A stretch of DNA of 64,000 bases from the NCBI RefSeq assembly GCF_009720625.1, contig NZ_CP046266.1:2613501-2677500 (forward strand). Reading direction: 5' to 3'. The stretch's first letter is position 1, and each line of letters starts with the position of its first letter. Positions 27,101 through 35,620 of this stretch are shown in pieces. The translations under genes were made by a program, and so were the position numbers. The notes beneath the pieces were generated by a model. It made no database searches. It worked only from the letters and a program-made list of their open reading frames with translations, and was not told the origin of the DNA. Source of the DNA: Metabacillus sediminilitoris. GTDB lineage: Bacteria; Bacillota; Bacilli; Bacillales; Bacillaceae.

Positions 27101-27155
27101 AAGCCGATCGGAACAAACGAAGGCCTAACCTATTCATATGGTTAGGCCTTTTTTG
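27101..27155 (+). ncRNA. Leader hairpin overlapping a terminator, element copy 1
   Basis: The hairpin is GCC (27103-27105), GA bulge, UCG (27108-27110), a 7-base loop, CGA (27118-27120), a single A, and GGC (27122-27124). The same GGC begins the 10-bp terminator stem AGGCCTAACC (27121-27130) and GGTTAGGCCT (27140-27149) with a T run. The two structures exclude each other. Two further copies are at 28565 and 29675. It is a candidate attenuator for the genes at 27240 and after. Confidence 0.65.
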
Positions 27156-27239
27156 TTTATATTCCGATGGAAAATTTAAACATTTAGGTAATGTTAAGAT
27201 CTTTATTGTGTCAAGTCATTTCATTTAGGAGGTCAAATA

Positions 27240-27671
27240 ATGCCAAATACATTATTCATTTCAGAGTATCCTATTGTATCAGATGAAATGAACTTTTTTA
27301 TTCAAGATATTAGGAGACAAGGGATAATACCAGAATGGATCTCACCTAAAAGTTTTCATTTAGATGTTTTGTTTGATCATCAATATGGGCACCCGAAAGT
27401 GAGATCGTTCAAAAAACAAGTGGCAGCATCTAATAAAATATATGTCGTTTTTCAAGCGTGGAATAAACCTCTTTTATGGGTGGTCAATGCCTTGTTCAAA
27501 TTTTTATCGAAAGAAGAATTAGATGGCAAAGACATCGTTCCGGTCGTTATTACTGAAAAGAAGACATGTAAAAATGAGGTTTACAATCATTTTTCTACTA
27601 TATTGAAAGATTACTTCAATGAAGCTTATTCAAAATGGATTTTTATTCAAAAAGAAGTAACGAACATGTAG
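27240..27671 (+). CDS. Unrecognised protein, first gene of the flavin/sulfur locus
   Basis: A 143-residue protein with TTAGGAGG before its ATG. It alternates hydrophobic strands and helices (TLFISEYPIVSDEMNFF, NKIYVVFQAWNKPLLWVV, IVPVVITEKK) in a way that suggests a flavodoxin-like fold, like the NADPH:FMN reductase that follows 54 bp downstream. A typical FMN-binding loop is not visible. The promoter and leader element upstream make it the first gene of a transcript with the reductase. Function unknown; a degenerate or partner flavoprotein is a guess. Confidence 0.6.
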   Translation: MPNTLFISEYPIVSDEMNFFIQDIRRQGIIPEWISPKSFHLDVLFDHQYGHPKVRSFKKQVAASNKIYVVFQAWNKPLLWVVNALFKFLSKEELDGKDIVPVVITEKKTCKNEVYNHFSTILKDYFNEAYSKWIFIQKEVTNM

Positions 27672-27725
27672 TATTGGATAATTTATTCAAATGATAAATA
27701 GATCAAAAATAGTTAAGGAGACAGG

Positions 27726-28271
27726 ATGATGGCAAAAGTAGCAATTATAACAGGTGCACCAAATGATCAGTCACGACTAAATGGATTAGTACTTTACGCG
27801 GCAAAAATTATTAGTGAAGAAAACGTTTCATATGAAATCATTCATGTTCATTCATTACCCGCTGAAGATCTAATCACTGCTAAGTTTGATAGTGAGGAAA
27901 TCAAACAGGCAAATAGGATTGTAGAAAAATCAGATGGGGTCATCGTTTTAACACCAGTTTACAAAGCATCTTATTCAGGGATATTGAAAACATACCTTGA
28001 TTTATTACCGCAAAAAGGCTTAGAGCATAAGGTTATCCTGCCACTTGTTTTAGGAGGTTCATTCGGGCATCTTTTAGCAATTGAATATGCATTAAATCCA
28101 GTCCTATCTGCATTAGGAGCGAGCCACATTGTAAATGGTGTTTACACAGTTGATAAGCAAATTAAAAGGATCGATCATAACGCTTTTTCCATCCAAGAAG
28201 AAGCACAGCAAAGGTTGAAGGCAGCTCTTGAAACATTTACTAAGATACTAAAATCTGAAAAGAAAAGATAA
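27726..28271 (+). CDS. NADPH-dependent FMN reductase (SsuE-like)
   Basis: A 181-residue flavodoxin-fold reductase. The FMN phosphate-binding loop is in ITGAPNDQSRLNGL and the isoalloxazine-side segment is VLTPVYKASYSGILKTYLDLLPQ, both typical of SsuE-type reductases. These supply reduced FMN to two-component flavin monooxygenases; cmoO and cmoJ, 3-5 kb downstream, are the obvious clients. AAGGAGACAGG precedes the tandem ATG-ATG, with the first at 27726. It is the second gene after the attenuator at 27101. Confidence 0.85.
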   Translation: MMAKVAIITGAPNDQSRLNGLVLYAAKIISEENVSYEIIHVHSLPAEDLITAKFDSEEIKQANRIVEKSDGVIVLTPVYKASYSGILKTYLDLLPQKGLEHKVILPLVLGGSFGHLLAIEYALNPVLSALGASHIVNGVYTVDKQIKRIDHNAFSIQEEAQQRLKAALETFTKILKSEKKR

Positions 28272-28409
28272 ACAACCTTTTCTTTTCAAATATTTTGTAC
28301 CTACTTGCAATAAAACCAACTGGTAAAATAGAGGTTTAAAAAATTCAAGGTACCGAATATCTCTTTTGTCATTCGTGTGAAGAAACAAACAAAGGGGAGG
28401 AACAAAGAA

Positions 28410-28577
28410 ATGTCCCAGTTGCGGGAAGCAGTATTTCGTAGAAAAGAAAAACTCATCAAAAAGCTACTCGAATTAGGAGTTTATAAAAAAGATGAACATC
28501 ATCTATATGAATTAACGTTATCAGAGATTGAAACAGAATATCATAATGAAATCAAGCGAAAAAAGTCGATTGGATAA
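28410..28577 (+). CDS. Small FbpA-like basic protein (Fur-regulated basic protein family)
   Basis: A 55-residue protein, MSQLREAVFRRKEKLIKKL onward, with the FbpA-family pattern LxxxGVYKK-x5-LYELTLSEIExEY. B. subtilis FbpA is a Fur-regulated candidate RNA chaperone that works with the small RNA FsrA in iron sparing. ATG 28410 is chosen because AAAGGGGAGG precedes it; the frame opens with GTG at 28377 without a site. No clear Fur box is visible upstream. Its stop codon lies inside the loop of the second hairpin element, which precedes ribR. Confidence 0.75.
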   Translation: MSQLREAVFRRKEKLIKKLLELGVYKKDEHHLYELTLSEIETEYHNEIKRKKSIG

Positions 28578-28616
28578 CCAAAGGCCTAACTATCCTATTC
28601 GTATAGTTGGGCTTTT
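28565..28616 (+). ncRNA. Leader hairpin overlapping a terminator, element copy 2 (before ribR)
   Basis: GUC (28565-28567), GA, UUGG (28570-28573), loop AUAA, CCAA (28578-28581), A, GGC (28583-28585). The terminator stem begins at 28582 with AGGCCTAACTAT and closes with ATAGTTGGGCTT (28603-28614), ending in TTTT. It has the same arrangement as at 27101 and 29675, and overlaps the stop codon of the FbpA-like gene. Confidence 0.65.
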
Positions 28617-28648
28617 ACATGAAACAACTCAGGAAGGGAGGGCTTTCC

Positions 28649-29113
28649 TTGGGAAATGAAACCTTATCTTCAAATTTAGAGACTGAACCCATTTTTGTTG
28701 GTACTGTAGTCAAGGGCAGGCAACTAGGAAGAAAAATTGGCTTTCCTACTGCAAATATTGATGTAAATATAAAATGGTTGAATAATGGAGTTTATGGCGT
28801 TTTAGCCAAGTTAAATAATTCATTTCATTTAGGTGTAATGAATATCGGTGTGAAGCCAACTGTGGATACAAATCTACAGAAGACGTTCGAAATACACTTA
28901 TTGAATTTCCATCAGGATATCTATGGGGAAAAACTGGGATGTAACGTTCTCTTTAAAATAAGAGATGAAAAAAAGTTCGATTCTTTGGAGTTATTAACAA
29001 AGCAAATGAAGGAGGATATTTCATATGCAAAGAAACGTTTTCATCTCATTGGACTTACTTCAACAATCGAAGAAAACGACATTACTTTCAAACCATTATT
29101 TAAATCTTCCTGA
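28649..29113 (+). CDS. ribR: RibR-like monofunctional riboflavin kinase domain
   Basis: About 154 residues. A TTG start at 28649 follows GGAAGGGAGG; the frame runs back into a terminator and cannot start there. The product is a riboflavin kinase domain (GTVVKGRQLGRKIGFPTANI, MNIGVKPTVD, HLLNFHQDIYGEKLG) without the FAD synthetase domain of RibC/RibF. This matches the N-terminal half of B. subtilis RibR, a kinase encoded in the ytmI-ytnM operon. The frame then stops at 29113, while the RibR C-terminal half continues in another frame (29025-29396). The kinase makes FMN, useful for the neighbouring FMN-dependent monooxygenases. Confidence 0.85.
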   Translation: MGNETLSSNLETEPIFVGTVVKGRQLGRKIGFPTANIDVNIKWLNNGVYGVLAKLNNSFHLGVMNIGVKPTVDTNLQKTFEIHLLNFHQDIYGEKLGCNVLFKIRDEKKFDSLELLTKQMKEDISYAKKRFHLIGLTSTIEENDITFKPLFKSS

Positions 29114-29396
29114 TCTTAGTTTCTTTAATAGATGTCATCAACAGTATCAGATAAATCGTGGTGTATACAATACAATTGACAATTGGTTTTTTGAATACGG
29201 AATGATTCATGTTGTAAACAGGCGTATTTATATTTTAGCTTTTCTTGATTTTGTAAAAGAGGCAAACAAAGAAGATTCAAATTCTCATAAATTTATAAGG
29301 TTTGGGCACAAGGGACTAACGAAAAAACTAAATGATTTCATCACAACATATTTAAACAATCAAGAAGAGTCCGGAAACTTGTATTCTATAAAATAA
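29025..29396 (+). CDS. RibR C-terminal (RNA-binding-type) domain as a separate overlapping ORF
   Basis: A 123-residue ORF overlapping the kinase ORF by 89 bases. ATG 29025 has an excellent site, AAGGAGG, nine bases away, inside the kinase gene. The text LLSNHYLNLPDLSFF, NRGVYNTIDNWFFEYG and RRIYILAFLDF resembles the C-terminal half of B. subtilis RibR as I remember it, the part reported to act on FMN-riboswitch RNA. The first 14 codons are the kinase region read in another frame. This is either a genuine split gene with coupled translation or a +1-base frameshift in a once continuous ribR. Confidence 0.75.
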   Translation: MQRNVFISLDLLQQSKKTTLLSNHYLNLPDLSFFNRCHQQYQINRGVYNTIDNWFFEYGMIHVVNRRIYILAFLDFVKEANKEDSNSHKFIRFGHKGLTKKLNDFITTYLNNQEESGNLYSIK

Positions 29397-29674
29397 TTGT
29401 GACTAAAAGGATGAAAAGAGTGATGAATGAAGAAAACGCAAGAGAAGCTACCAAACATAACAAAATCAATATTCGCTTTATCATTCTTATCATGTAGCAT
29501 CTATGGATCATGATAAAGAAGAAATGACTAAGTGAATACACAAATATATCCAGAGAAATTTAAACGAAGCAAAATTAATTGATAGGGGAGCATAACTCTA
29601 AAAGACCATGAATGAAGTAGACTCAGAGTTTTATCTGAGATAACTATTTAGTAGTTAAATATATCAAATCATAT

Positions 29675-29727
29675 GGGCCGATTGGACATCCAAAGGCTCC
29701 TGGGTGTAATGCATTCAGGGGCTTTTT
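29675..29727 (+). ncRNA. Leader hairpin overlapping a terminator, element copy 3 (before the LysR gene)
   Basis: GCC (29677-29679), GA, UUGG (29682-29685), loop ACAU, CCAA (29690-29693), A, GGC (29695-29697). A long terminator stem with several wobble pairs follows (29694-29707 with 29711-29724), ending in a T run. Spacing and sequence match copies at 27101 and 28565. The gene at 29759 begins 32 bases after the T run. Confidence 0.65.
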
Positions 29728-29758
29728 GTCTACATTTTGCAAAAAGGTGGTGAAGAAT

Positions 29759-30655
29759 ATGAACATTGAATACATTGAAGCATTTATGTATGTTGTTCAT
29801 TTTAAGAGCATTCATCAAGCTGCAGACGCACTGTTTCTATCTCAGCCGACTGTAACTGCGAGGATTAAAACGTTGGAACGTGAGCTGGAGACGGAACTCT
29901 TTGAACGAAGGGGAAGAGGTATTGTTCTTACTGATAAAGGAAGAGATTTTATCCCTTTTGCCGAGCAGATTATTCGAACATTTCAGCAGGGGAAAAAACA
30001 ATTAAAAAAAGGAAATGATCGTGAAGAAATTGTGATTGGTGCCAACCTGATAACATCACAATACTTTATCCCGTTTGCATTGCCACTTTGGAAAAAAGAT
30101 CATCTAGAACTACGGTTTAAATTTATTTCTGCACCAAATGATGTTCTAGTGAACAAATTGCTGCGGAAAGAGATAGACGTAGCATTTATGAAAGAAGAAT
30201 CACACCATGCTTTGGAGCAAAAAGCTCTCCTTGATAATTCAGTTCGTCTTGTTGTAAAACCAGGTCATCCTCTCGAGAATCAGTCGCAGGTTACTGCTCA
30301 TAAGTTAGCACAAGAGCCACTTGTATTTTTTGAATGCGAGGCCTTCGATTGGAACAGAGTACATAAAATCTTCGAGGTGGCAAAGATAGAACCGAGAATA
30401 GAGTTTCAGGTTGGTCATCTCGAAGTAGCAAAATCACTCGTTCAAACAGGCTGTGGGATGGGATTTTTGCCTTATTTATGTATTAAGGATGAACTGAAAA
30501 CAGGGGAACTTGTTGAAGTAGATGTATCTCATTTACTCCAATTAACACAGCATATTTATGGGACATATTACAGGCCAGATGTACCTTTTTTGTGGAATGA
30601 TATCCTTTCTTCAGTTGAAAAGTTTAATGAGAATGGATCTCTATCTAGACTTTGA
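29759..30655 (+). CDS. LysR-family activator, YtlI-like
   Basis: About 298 residues: helix-turn-helix KSIHQAADALFLSQPTVTAR and a LysR effector domain (IVIGANLITSQYFIP). ATG 29759 follows AAAAAGGTGG; the frame opens upstream inside the terminator region. In B. subtilis YtlI, itself repressed by CymR, activates the ytmI-ytnM operon; here the LysR gene lies directly before cmoO and its operon in the same direction, so the same role is likely. The leader terminator suggests that its own expression is attenuated. Effector unknown; an S-modified cysteine or N-acetyl derivative is plausible. Confidence 0.85.
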   Translation: MNIEYIEAFMYVVHFKSIHQAADALFLSQPTVTARIKTLERELETELFERRGRGIVLTDKGRDFIPFAEQIIRTFQQGKKQLKKGNDREEIVIGANLITSQYFIPFALPLWKKDHLELRFKFISAPNDVLVNKLLRKEIDVAFMKEESHHALEQKALLDNSVRLVVKPGHPLENQSQVTAHKLAQEPLVFFECEAFDWNRVHKIFEVAKIEPRIEFQVGHLEVAKSLVQTGCGMGFLPYLCIKDELKTGELVEVDVSHLLQLTQHIYGTYYRPDVPFLWNDILSSVEKFNENGSLSRL

Positions 30656-30804
30656 TCCGATTGATTCGTTTTTTTAATCAATACAATAAATCTTTCTATC
30701 ACTGAAAGTATTGCTGTTTTTAAGATGCTGGTGATAAGATGAATCCAATAACTAAAAGGTTATTATTCTTATATGCAAACTCGGAATAAAAAGGGGGTAA
30801 TCTT

Positions 30805-31821
30805 ATGGAGTATAAGGTTGGCTTGTTGGATCAAAGTCCAATTTATGAAGGTGATTCTGCTTTCGATGCTCTGCAGCAAACGATCTTTTTAGCACAACAG
30901 GCTGAAGAATGGGGATATTCAAGATTTTGGGTATCAGAGCACCATCATTCAGAACAGCTTGCTGGCTCATCACCTGAGGTGTTGATCTCGTATCTCTTGG
31001 CTCGAACAAAGTCAATCAGAATCGGATCAGGTGGTGTTATGCTCCAGCATTATAGTCCGTATAAAGTGGCAGAAAACTTTCATGTTCTTTCTTCATTGGC
31101 TCCAGGAAGAGTAGATCTTGGTATTGGTAAGGCTCCAGGCGGACTGCCATTATCTACAAAAGCGCTACAATATGGAACTATAAATAATGGAGAAGATTTT
31201 GAAGAAAGACTTTCATTTCTTCATCACCTCCTTGAAAAATCAGTTAATGAATCACATGTACTTGCCGGTGTTCAAGCAACACCTGAACCTCCTGAGAAAA
31301 CGGAAAACTATTTACTTGGAGCTAGTGCTAAAAGTGCAAAACTTGCTGCTAGTTTTGGTTGGAATTTCGTTTTTGCAAGATTTATTAACAGTGATGAAAC
31401 TGAACTGGCACAAGCATCTAGAGTCTATCGAAGCGAATGTTCAAGCGGTAGATTTATTGTATCTGCTGCGGTTGTAGCTGCACCTACTCAGGATGAAGCG
31501 GAGGAGTTGGCAGGGGACCAAAAAATATTTAAAGTACATTTGTCAAGTGGTCGCAGCGTAACGGTACAATCTGCCGAACAGGCAGAAGTGTTTGGAAAAC
31601 AATCAGGAGAATCATATGAAGTAACAGAACATACGTCAAATATTATCGCTGGAACATCTTCTTTTGTTCATGATGAATTAACACTTCTTCATAAAAAATA
31701 CATTGTTAATGAGTTTATTTTGCACATACCTATCAAGGAAAAGGCAGCTAGAATGAACTCCATTTATTTAATGAGCCCAGCTAACACGAAAGCAGAAAGG
31801 GATGAGGAGTTTGTCTCATAA
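30805..31821 (+). CDS. cmoO: Luciferase-like flavin monooxygenase CmoO (YtmO-like)
   Basis: A 338-residue bacterial-luciferase-family protein with [40 protein letters not shown] and [19 protein letters not shown], as in the YtmO/LLM-family oxidoreductases. It uses reduced FMN and oxygen. In B. subtilis this protein acts with CmoJ and CmoI in breakdown of S-carboxymethylcysteine-type thioethers, as I recall the literature. AAAAAGGGGG precedes the ATG. Its 3' end overlaps cmoJ by 20 bases, so the two are translationally coupled. It is the first gene of an operon running to 38852. Confidence 0.85.
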   Translation: MEYKVGLLDQSPIYEGDSAFDALQQTIFLAQQAEEWGYSRFWVSEHHHSEQLAGSSPEVLISYLLARTKSIRIGSGGVMLQHYSPYKVAENFHVLSSLAPGRVDLGIGKAPGGLPLSTKALQYGTINNGEDFEERLSFLHHLLEKSVNESHVLAGVQATPEPPEKTENYLLGASAKSAKLAASFGWNFVFARFINSDETELAQASRVYRSECSSGRFIVSAAVVAAPTQDEAEELAGDQKIFKVHLSSGRSVTVQSAEQAEVFGKQSGESYEVTEHTSNIIAGTSSFVHDELTLLHKKYIVNEFILHIPIKEKAARMNSIYLMSPANTKAERDEEFVS

Positions 31822-33139
31822 AAAACAAATTCAGTTTGGCATTATGCTTCATGGACCAGGCGGACATATGAATGCGTGGAAAGATCCTGCTGTTCCACTT
31901 GATGCAAGTGTAAACCTCCACCATTATCAAATGATTGCAAAACAGGCAGAATCAGCAGGTTTCGCATTCGCGTTTGTCGCAGACGGTCTATATATCAACG
32001 AAAAATCAATTCCGCATTTCTTAAACCGTTTTGAACCGATAACGATATTATCTGCATTAGCATCGGTTACTAAAAATATTGGTCTGGTTGGAACCGTGTC
32101 TACAACCTATAGTGAACCTTTTACAATTGCACGGCAGTTTGCATCGCTGGACAAAATCAGTGGAGGGCGTGCTGGGTGGAACGTTGTTACGTCACCACTA
32201 GAAGGTTCAGCTAAAAACTACAACAAGGGGGAGCATCCTGCTCATGCCCTTCGCTATGAAATTGCAAATGAATACTTGCAGGTCGTCAAAGGTCTTTGGG
32301 ATTCATGGGAAGATGATGCATTTATTCGCGATCGAAAAAAAGGTCAATTTTTCGACAAGAACAAGATGCATCCTTTGAACCATATCGGCCAATTTTTTTC
32401 CGTTCAAGGACCGTTAAACATTGAGCGATCTAAGCAAGGGCAGCCTGTCATTTTTCAGGCAGGTTCCTCTGAAGCTGGGAAGGACTTTGCTGCAAAAGAA
32501 GCAGATGCAGTATTCACGAATGCTGCAACACTTGAACAAGCAAAGGGATTTTATCAGGACATAAAAAATAGGACTGAAGCTAACGGAAGAGATCGTGAAG
32601 AATTACGAATATTTCCTGGAATTCATCCAATTGCAGCTGCCACAATAGAAGAGGTTGAAGAAAAATATAGAGCCATTCAAAACCTCGTATCTATTGAAGA
32701 AGCACTTCATTACTTAGGTCGATTCTTTGATCATTTTGATTTTAGTGAATTTCCATTAGATGAACCATTTCCTGACCTAGGGGATATAGGGAAGAATAGC
32801 TTTCAATCGACAACAGATCACATTAAACAGCAGGCTCGTGAGCAAAATTTAACACTCCGTGAAGTTGCCTTACAGGTAACTACTCCAAAAGGCTCGTTTT
32901 TTGGAACATACGAACAGGTTGCAGATCAACTTATTTCTTGGATTGAAGGAAAAGGCGCAGATGGGTTTATTATTGGTGCACCAGTAATTAGTAGTGGATT
33001 GACTGATATAACCAGGCATATCATTCCAATTTTAGAAGAGAAGGGATATTACAACCGTGAATATAAAAGCGATACATTACGTGGGAATTTAGGTCTTTCA
33101 TATAAAGAAAATCGATATACAAATCAAACGGTTATTTAA
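31802..33139 (+). CDS. cmoJ: FMN-dependent thioether monooxygenase CmoJ (YtnJ/NtaA/SnaA family)
   Basis: A 445-residue member of the NtaA/SnaA/DszA flavin monooxygenase family. Typical segments are [59 protein letters not shown] and [20 protein letters not shown]. These enzymes use FMNH2 from a separate reductase to oxidise and cleave C-S or C-N bonds. The gene overlaps cmoO by 20 bases and is 15 bases before cmoI, the same gene trio as in B. subtilis but in the order O-J-I. The SsuE-like reductase at 27726 is the likely FMNH2 source. Confidence 0.88.
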   Translation: MRSLSHKKQIQFGIMLHGPGGHMNAWKDPAVPLDASVNLHHYQMIAKQAESAGFAFAFVADGLYINEKSIPHFLNRFEPITILSALASVTKNIGLVGTVSTTYSEPFTIARQFASLDKISGGRAGWNVVTSPLEGSAKNYNKGEHPAHALRYEIANEYLQVVKGLWDSWEDDAFIRDRKKGQFFDKNKMHPLNHIGQFFSVQGPLNIERSKQGQPVIFQAGSSEAGKDFAAKEADAVFTNAATLEQAKGFYQDIKNRTEANGRDREELRIFPGIHPIAAATIEEVEEKYRAIQNLVSIEEALHYLGRFFDHFDFSEFPLDEPFPDLGDIGKNSFQSTTDHIKQQAREQNLTLREVALQVTTPKGSFFGTYEQVADQLISWIEGKGADGFIIGAPVISSGLTDITRHIIPILEEKGYYNREYKSDTLRGNLGLSYKENRYTNQTVI

Positions 33140-33154
33140 TAGGAGGAAGTAAGG

Positions 33155-33430
33155 ATGGCAAATCCATTTTCAGTCATAGTCTGGTCAAAACAAGGTTGTC
33201 ACTATTGTGAGGAAGTTAAACAATTTCTTAAAGAAAAGCAAGTGGACTACCAAACGATTGATGTCACGAATCACGATGATCGACGAGATATTTTAGAAGC
33301 AAAATACGGAATCCGTCATGTTCCAGTTGTAGAAATTGGTCAGGATGGAATCTACAAAAGCGTGATAGACTTTGGTATACAGCATGTGGAAAAAGCATTA
33401 GTCCCTTTCTTATCAACTAAAACCAACTAA
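33155..33430 (+). CDS. cmoI: Glutaredoxin-like protein CmoI (YtnI-like)
   Basis: A 91-residue thioredoxin-fold protein with a CxxC redox site in SKQGCHYCEEVKQFL and the cis-proline segment IRHVPVVEI. AGGAGGAAGTAAGG precedes the ATG. It lies between cmoJ and a GNAT gene, 15 bases after cmoJ. It probably delivers electrons or resolves a mixed disulfide during thioether cleavage; the exact role is inferred. Confidence 0.85.
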   Translation: MANPFSVIVWSKQGCHYCEEVKQFLKEKQVDYQTIDVTNHDDRRDILEAKYGIRHVPVVEIGQDGIYKSVIDFGIQHVEKALVPFLSTKTN

Positions 33431-33468
33431 AATTATAGGAATAATCAATTTTAATAGGAGGCAATAAA

Positions 33469-34002
33469 ATGACGGAAAATATACGCTTGGCTTTACCGGT
33501 TGATGCTCCTGCGGTTCTTGATGTTTCACTCCGTGCTTACGAACCAATTCGAGAGTTAAATATTCATTTTTCAGCTGCTGCAGCTGACTTACAACTTGTC
33601 TTAAACAACATTACCCGTAATGCGACATATGTGCTTGAAGAAAATGGCAGGATAATTGCTACTGTAACGATTCGTTATCCATGGTCAGATCCCGATCAAA
33701 GCAATCCTTATCCATTCATCTGGTGGTTTGCTGTTGATCCAGAGTACAAGCGGAAAGGCATTGGTTCGAAGTTGCTCAAATATGTCGAGGAACATGTTCT
33801 CCGTGATCAAGTGAAAGCTCCTGCCGTTTACTTAGCAACAGCTGAGCGCCATCCTTGGCTTGTTTCGATCTATAAAAGAAGAGGTTATCGGGTATTTGAC
33901 GAAAAGATCCACCAAGGAGATAAAATTGTCTTTCTTCGGAAAATTTTAAATGAAAGTCTCTATCAAATCACCGAAAATAAAGTACCAATAAATAATCAAT
34001 AG
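33469..34002 (+). CDS. GNAT N-acetyltransferase (SnaA/YtmI-type candidate)
   Basis: A 177-residue GNAT protein. The acetyl-CoA pyrophosphate loop reads YKRKGIGSKLLK after the strand FIWWFAVDPE, and the C-terminal motif is WLVSIYKRRGYRV. AGGAGGCAATAAA precedes the ATG. In the B. subtilis operons an acetyltransferase (YtmI, or YxeL) N-acetylates S-(2-succino)cysteine or related thioethers before oxidation. Two GNATs occur in this operon (this one and 37160), so I cannot say which plays that part. Confidence 0.8.
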   Translation: MTENIRLALPVDAPAVLDVSLRAYEPIRELNIHFSAAAADLQLVLNNITRNATYVLEENGRIIATVTIRYPWSDPDQSNPYPFIWWFAVDPEYKRKGIGSKLLKYVEEHVLRDQVKAPAVYLATAERHPWLVSIYKRRGYRVFDEKIHQGDKIVFLRKILNESLYQITENKVPINNQ

Positions 34003-34024
34003 GTTAAAACAGGGGGACGAAGAA

Positions 34025-34855
34025 ATGAAGAAGAAAATTTGGGTAGTTTTTACTTTGCTGTTAACGTTACTCGTTACAGCATGCTCATCAAAAGTTGAAA
34101 CGGCAACAGAGGCAGAAGGTAAAAGTACTGAAACAAAATCAGAAGAGGTTCAAAAAATTATTGTTGGAACAGGTACACAATTTCCCAATATTTGCTTTCT
34201 AGATGAAAACGGAAAGTTAACAGGTTATGATGTTGAGCTTGTTCGTGAAATTGATAAAAAGTTGTCAGAATACGAATTTGAATTTAAAACAATGGACTTT
34301 TCGAATCTATTACTAAGTCTTGAAACAAATAAGATTGATTTTATTGCTCATCAGATGGAAGTAAATGAAGAACGGGAGGAAAAATTCTTATTCAATAAAG
34401 AACCATATAATATTTTTCCGCTCCATGTTTCTGTTCATAAAGACAATAACGAGATTAAATCAATTGAAGATTTAAAAGGGAATAAGGCAGTTGTTAGTGC
34501 AACAAGTAATTCAGCTGTGTTCTTAGAAAAATACAATAAAGAAAATGATGCTGGTATTAACATTGTGTACTCAGGTCAGGGTTCTGATGACACAAACAAT
34601 CAAATTAAAACAGGGCGAGCGGATGCTACGATTACAACACCTTTTGCAGTGAATTTTTATAATGAACTAGCAGATGCTAGGCAAAAAGTAGTGGGTGAGC
34701 CGCTTTTAAATTCAAAAGTATATTTCTTGCTTAGAAAGGATGAAACAACTTTGCAAAGCCGTATTGATGAAGCACTTATTGAATTAAAAGAAGATGGTGT
34801 TGTAAGCGAGTTAAGTAAAAAATGGCTTGGTGCAGACTATACTGTTGAATTTTAA
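34025..34855 (+). CDS. Cystine/thioether ABC importer, solute-binding lipoprotein (TcyJ/TcyK type)
   Basis: A 276-residue lipoprotein with lipobox LLVTAC (Cys20) and a family-3 solute-binding fold (GTGTQFPNICFLDENGKLTGYDVEL, DFIAHQMEVNEEREEKF). This is the polar amino acid/cystine group, closest to TcyJ and TcyK, which bind cystine and thioether amino acids at the outer face of the membrane. B. subtilis has both genes; here there is only one. It is followed by two permease genes and an ATPase gene within the same operon. Confidence 0.88.
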   Translation: MKKKIWVVFTLLLTLLVTACSSKVETATEAEGKSTETKSEEVQKIIVGTGTQFPNICFLDENGKLTGYDVELVREIDKKLSEYEFEFKTMDFSNLLLSLETNKIDFIAHQMEVNEEREEKFLFNKEPYNIFPLHVSVHKDNNEIKSIEDLKGNKAVVSATSNSAVFLEKYNKENDAGINIVYSGQGSDDTNNQIKTGRADATITTPFAVNFYNELADARQKVVGEPLLNSKVYFLLRKDETTLQSRIDEALIELKEDGVVSELSKKWLGADYTVEF

Positions 34856-34882
34856 TTTTTTTGTAACGAAAAAGGGAGTGGC

Positions 34883-35593
34883 TTGGAATTGGGCAAACCA
34901 TTTGATTCTGCATTAATTTGGGGATTTCTCCCAACGCTTGTTCCATATCTTGTTGTGACACTGCAAATCCTTGCCGTCTCAATCGTGCTGGGAATTATTA
35001 TAGGGGTAGTTGCTGCTATCCCTAGGCTTTTTCGAATCCCGATTTTATCACAAGTTGTCATTATATATGTATCTTTTATCCGCGGAACCCCAATCTTAAT
35101 CCAAATGTTTCTTGTTTTTTACGGTGTACCTGCATTGCTATTGTTATTCAATATTGATGTTTCAAAAGTCGATCCGATCTATTTTGTCATGATCACCTAT
35201 GCACTTAGTAACGGAGCGGTGTTTTCGGAAATTTTCAGAGGTGCTGTTCAATCGATCGATTACGGCCAATCAGAAGCAGCGTATTCAGTTGGAATGAGTG
35301 ATTCACAAAACTTTTTTCGTATTGTTCTTCCACAGGCGATTGGTGTTGCGTTTCCGAACATTGCTAATTCTGTGATTGGAGCACTTAAGGACACGTCCCT
35401 TGCATTTACGATTGGTGTAATGGATCTGGTAGGGCGTGGTGAAACATTAATTGCTTCAACCGCACATGCTTTAGAAGTCTATATCTCTCTTTCAATTATT
35501 TACTACATCGTTGTTCTCATCTTTGAAAAGGCATTTCATGTATTTGAAAAGCGTTTCAACCGCCATAAACCATCAACTGTTTCTGCAGTCTAA
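34883..35593 (+). CDS. tcyL: Cystine-type ABC importer permease TcyL
   Basis: A 236-residue permease of the polar amino acid (HisM/GlnP) type with five membrane segments. The coupling-helix EAA motif is seen in [24 protein letters not shown]. The start is TTG at 34883 after AAAGGGAG, with an in-frame TTG at 34889 as alternative. It pairs with the related TcyM permease that follows after about 28 bases; together with the binding lipoprotein and TcyN they form the importer. Confidence 0.85.
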   Translation: MELGKPFDSALIWGFLPTLVPYLVVTLQILAVSIVLGIIIGVVAAIPRLFRIPILSQVVIIYVSFIRGTPILIQMFLVFYGVPALLLLFNIDVSKVDPIYFVMITYALSNGAVFSEIFRGAVQSIDYGQSEAAYSVGMSDSQNFFRIVLPQAIGVAFPNIANSVIGALKDTSLAFTIGVMDLVGRGETLIASTAHALEVYISLSIIYYIVVLIFEKAFHVFEKRFNRHKPSTVSAV

Positions 35594-35620
35594 AGGCATT
35601 TCTTGAAAGGAGGGAACACT

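Noticed and set aside
26830..27239. FMN riboswitch, T-box or SAM riboswitch before the flavin/sulfur genes
   Set aside because: I looked for the FMN-aptamer, T-box (AGGGTGGNACCGCG) and S-box conserved segments and found none; the leader is too short for them.
30656..30700. Fourth copy of the hairpin element before cmoO (CCGATTGATTCG)
   Set aside because: It shares only CCGATTG; the complementary stem, the final GGC and a strong terminator are missing.
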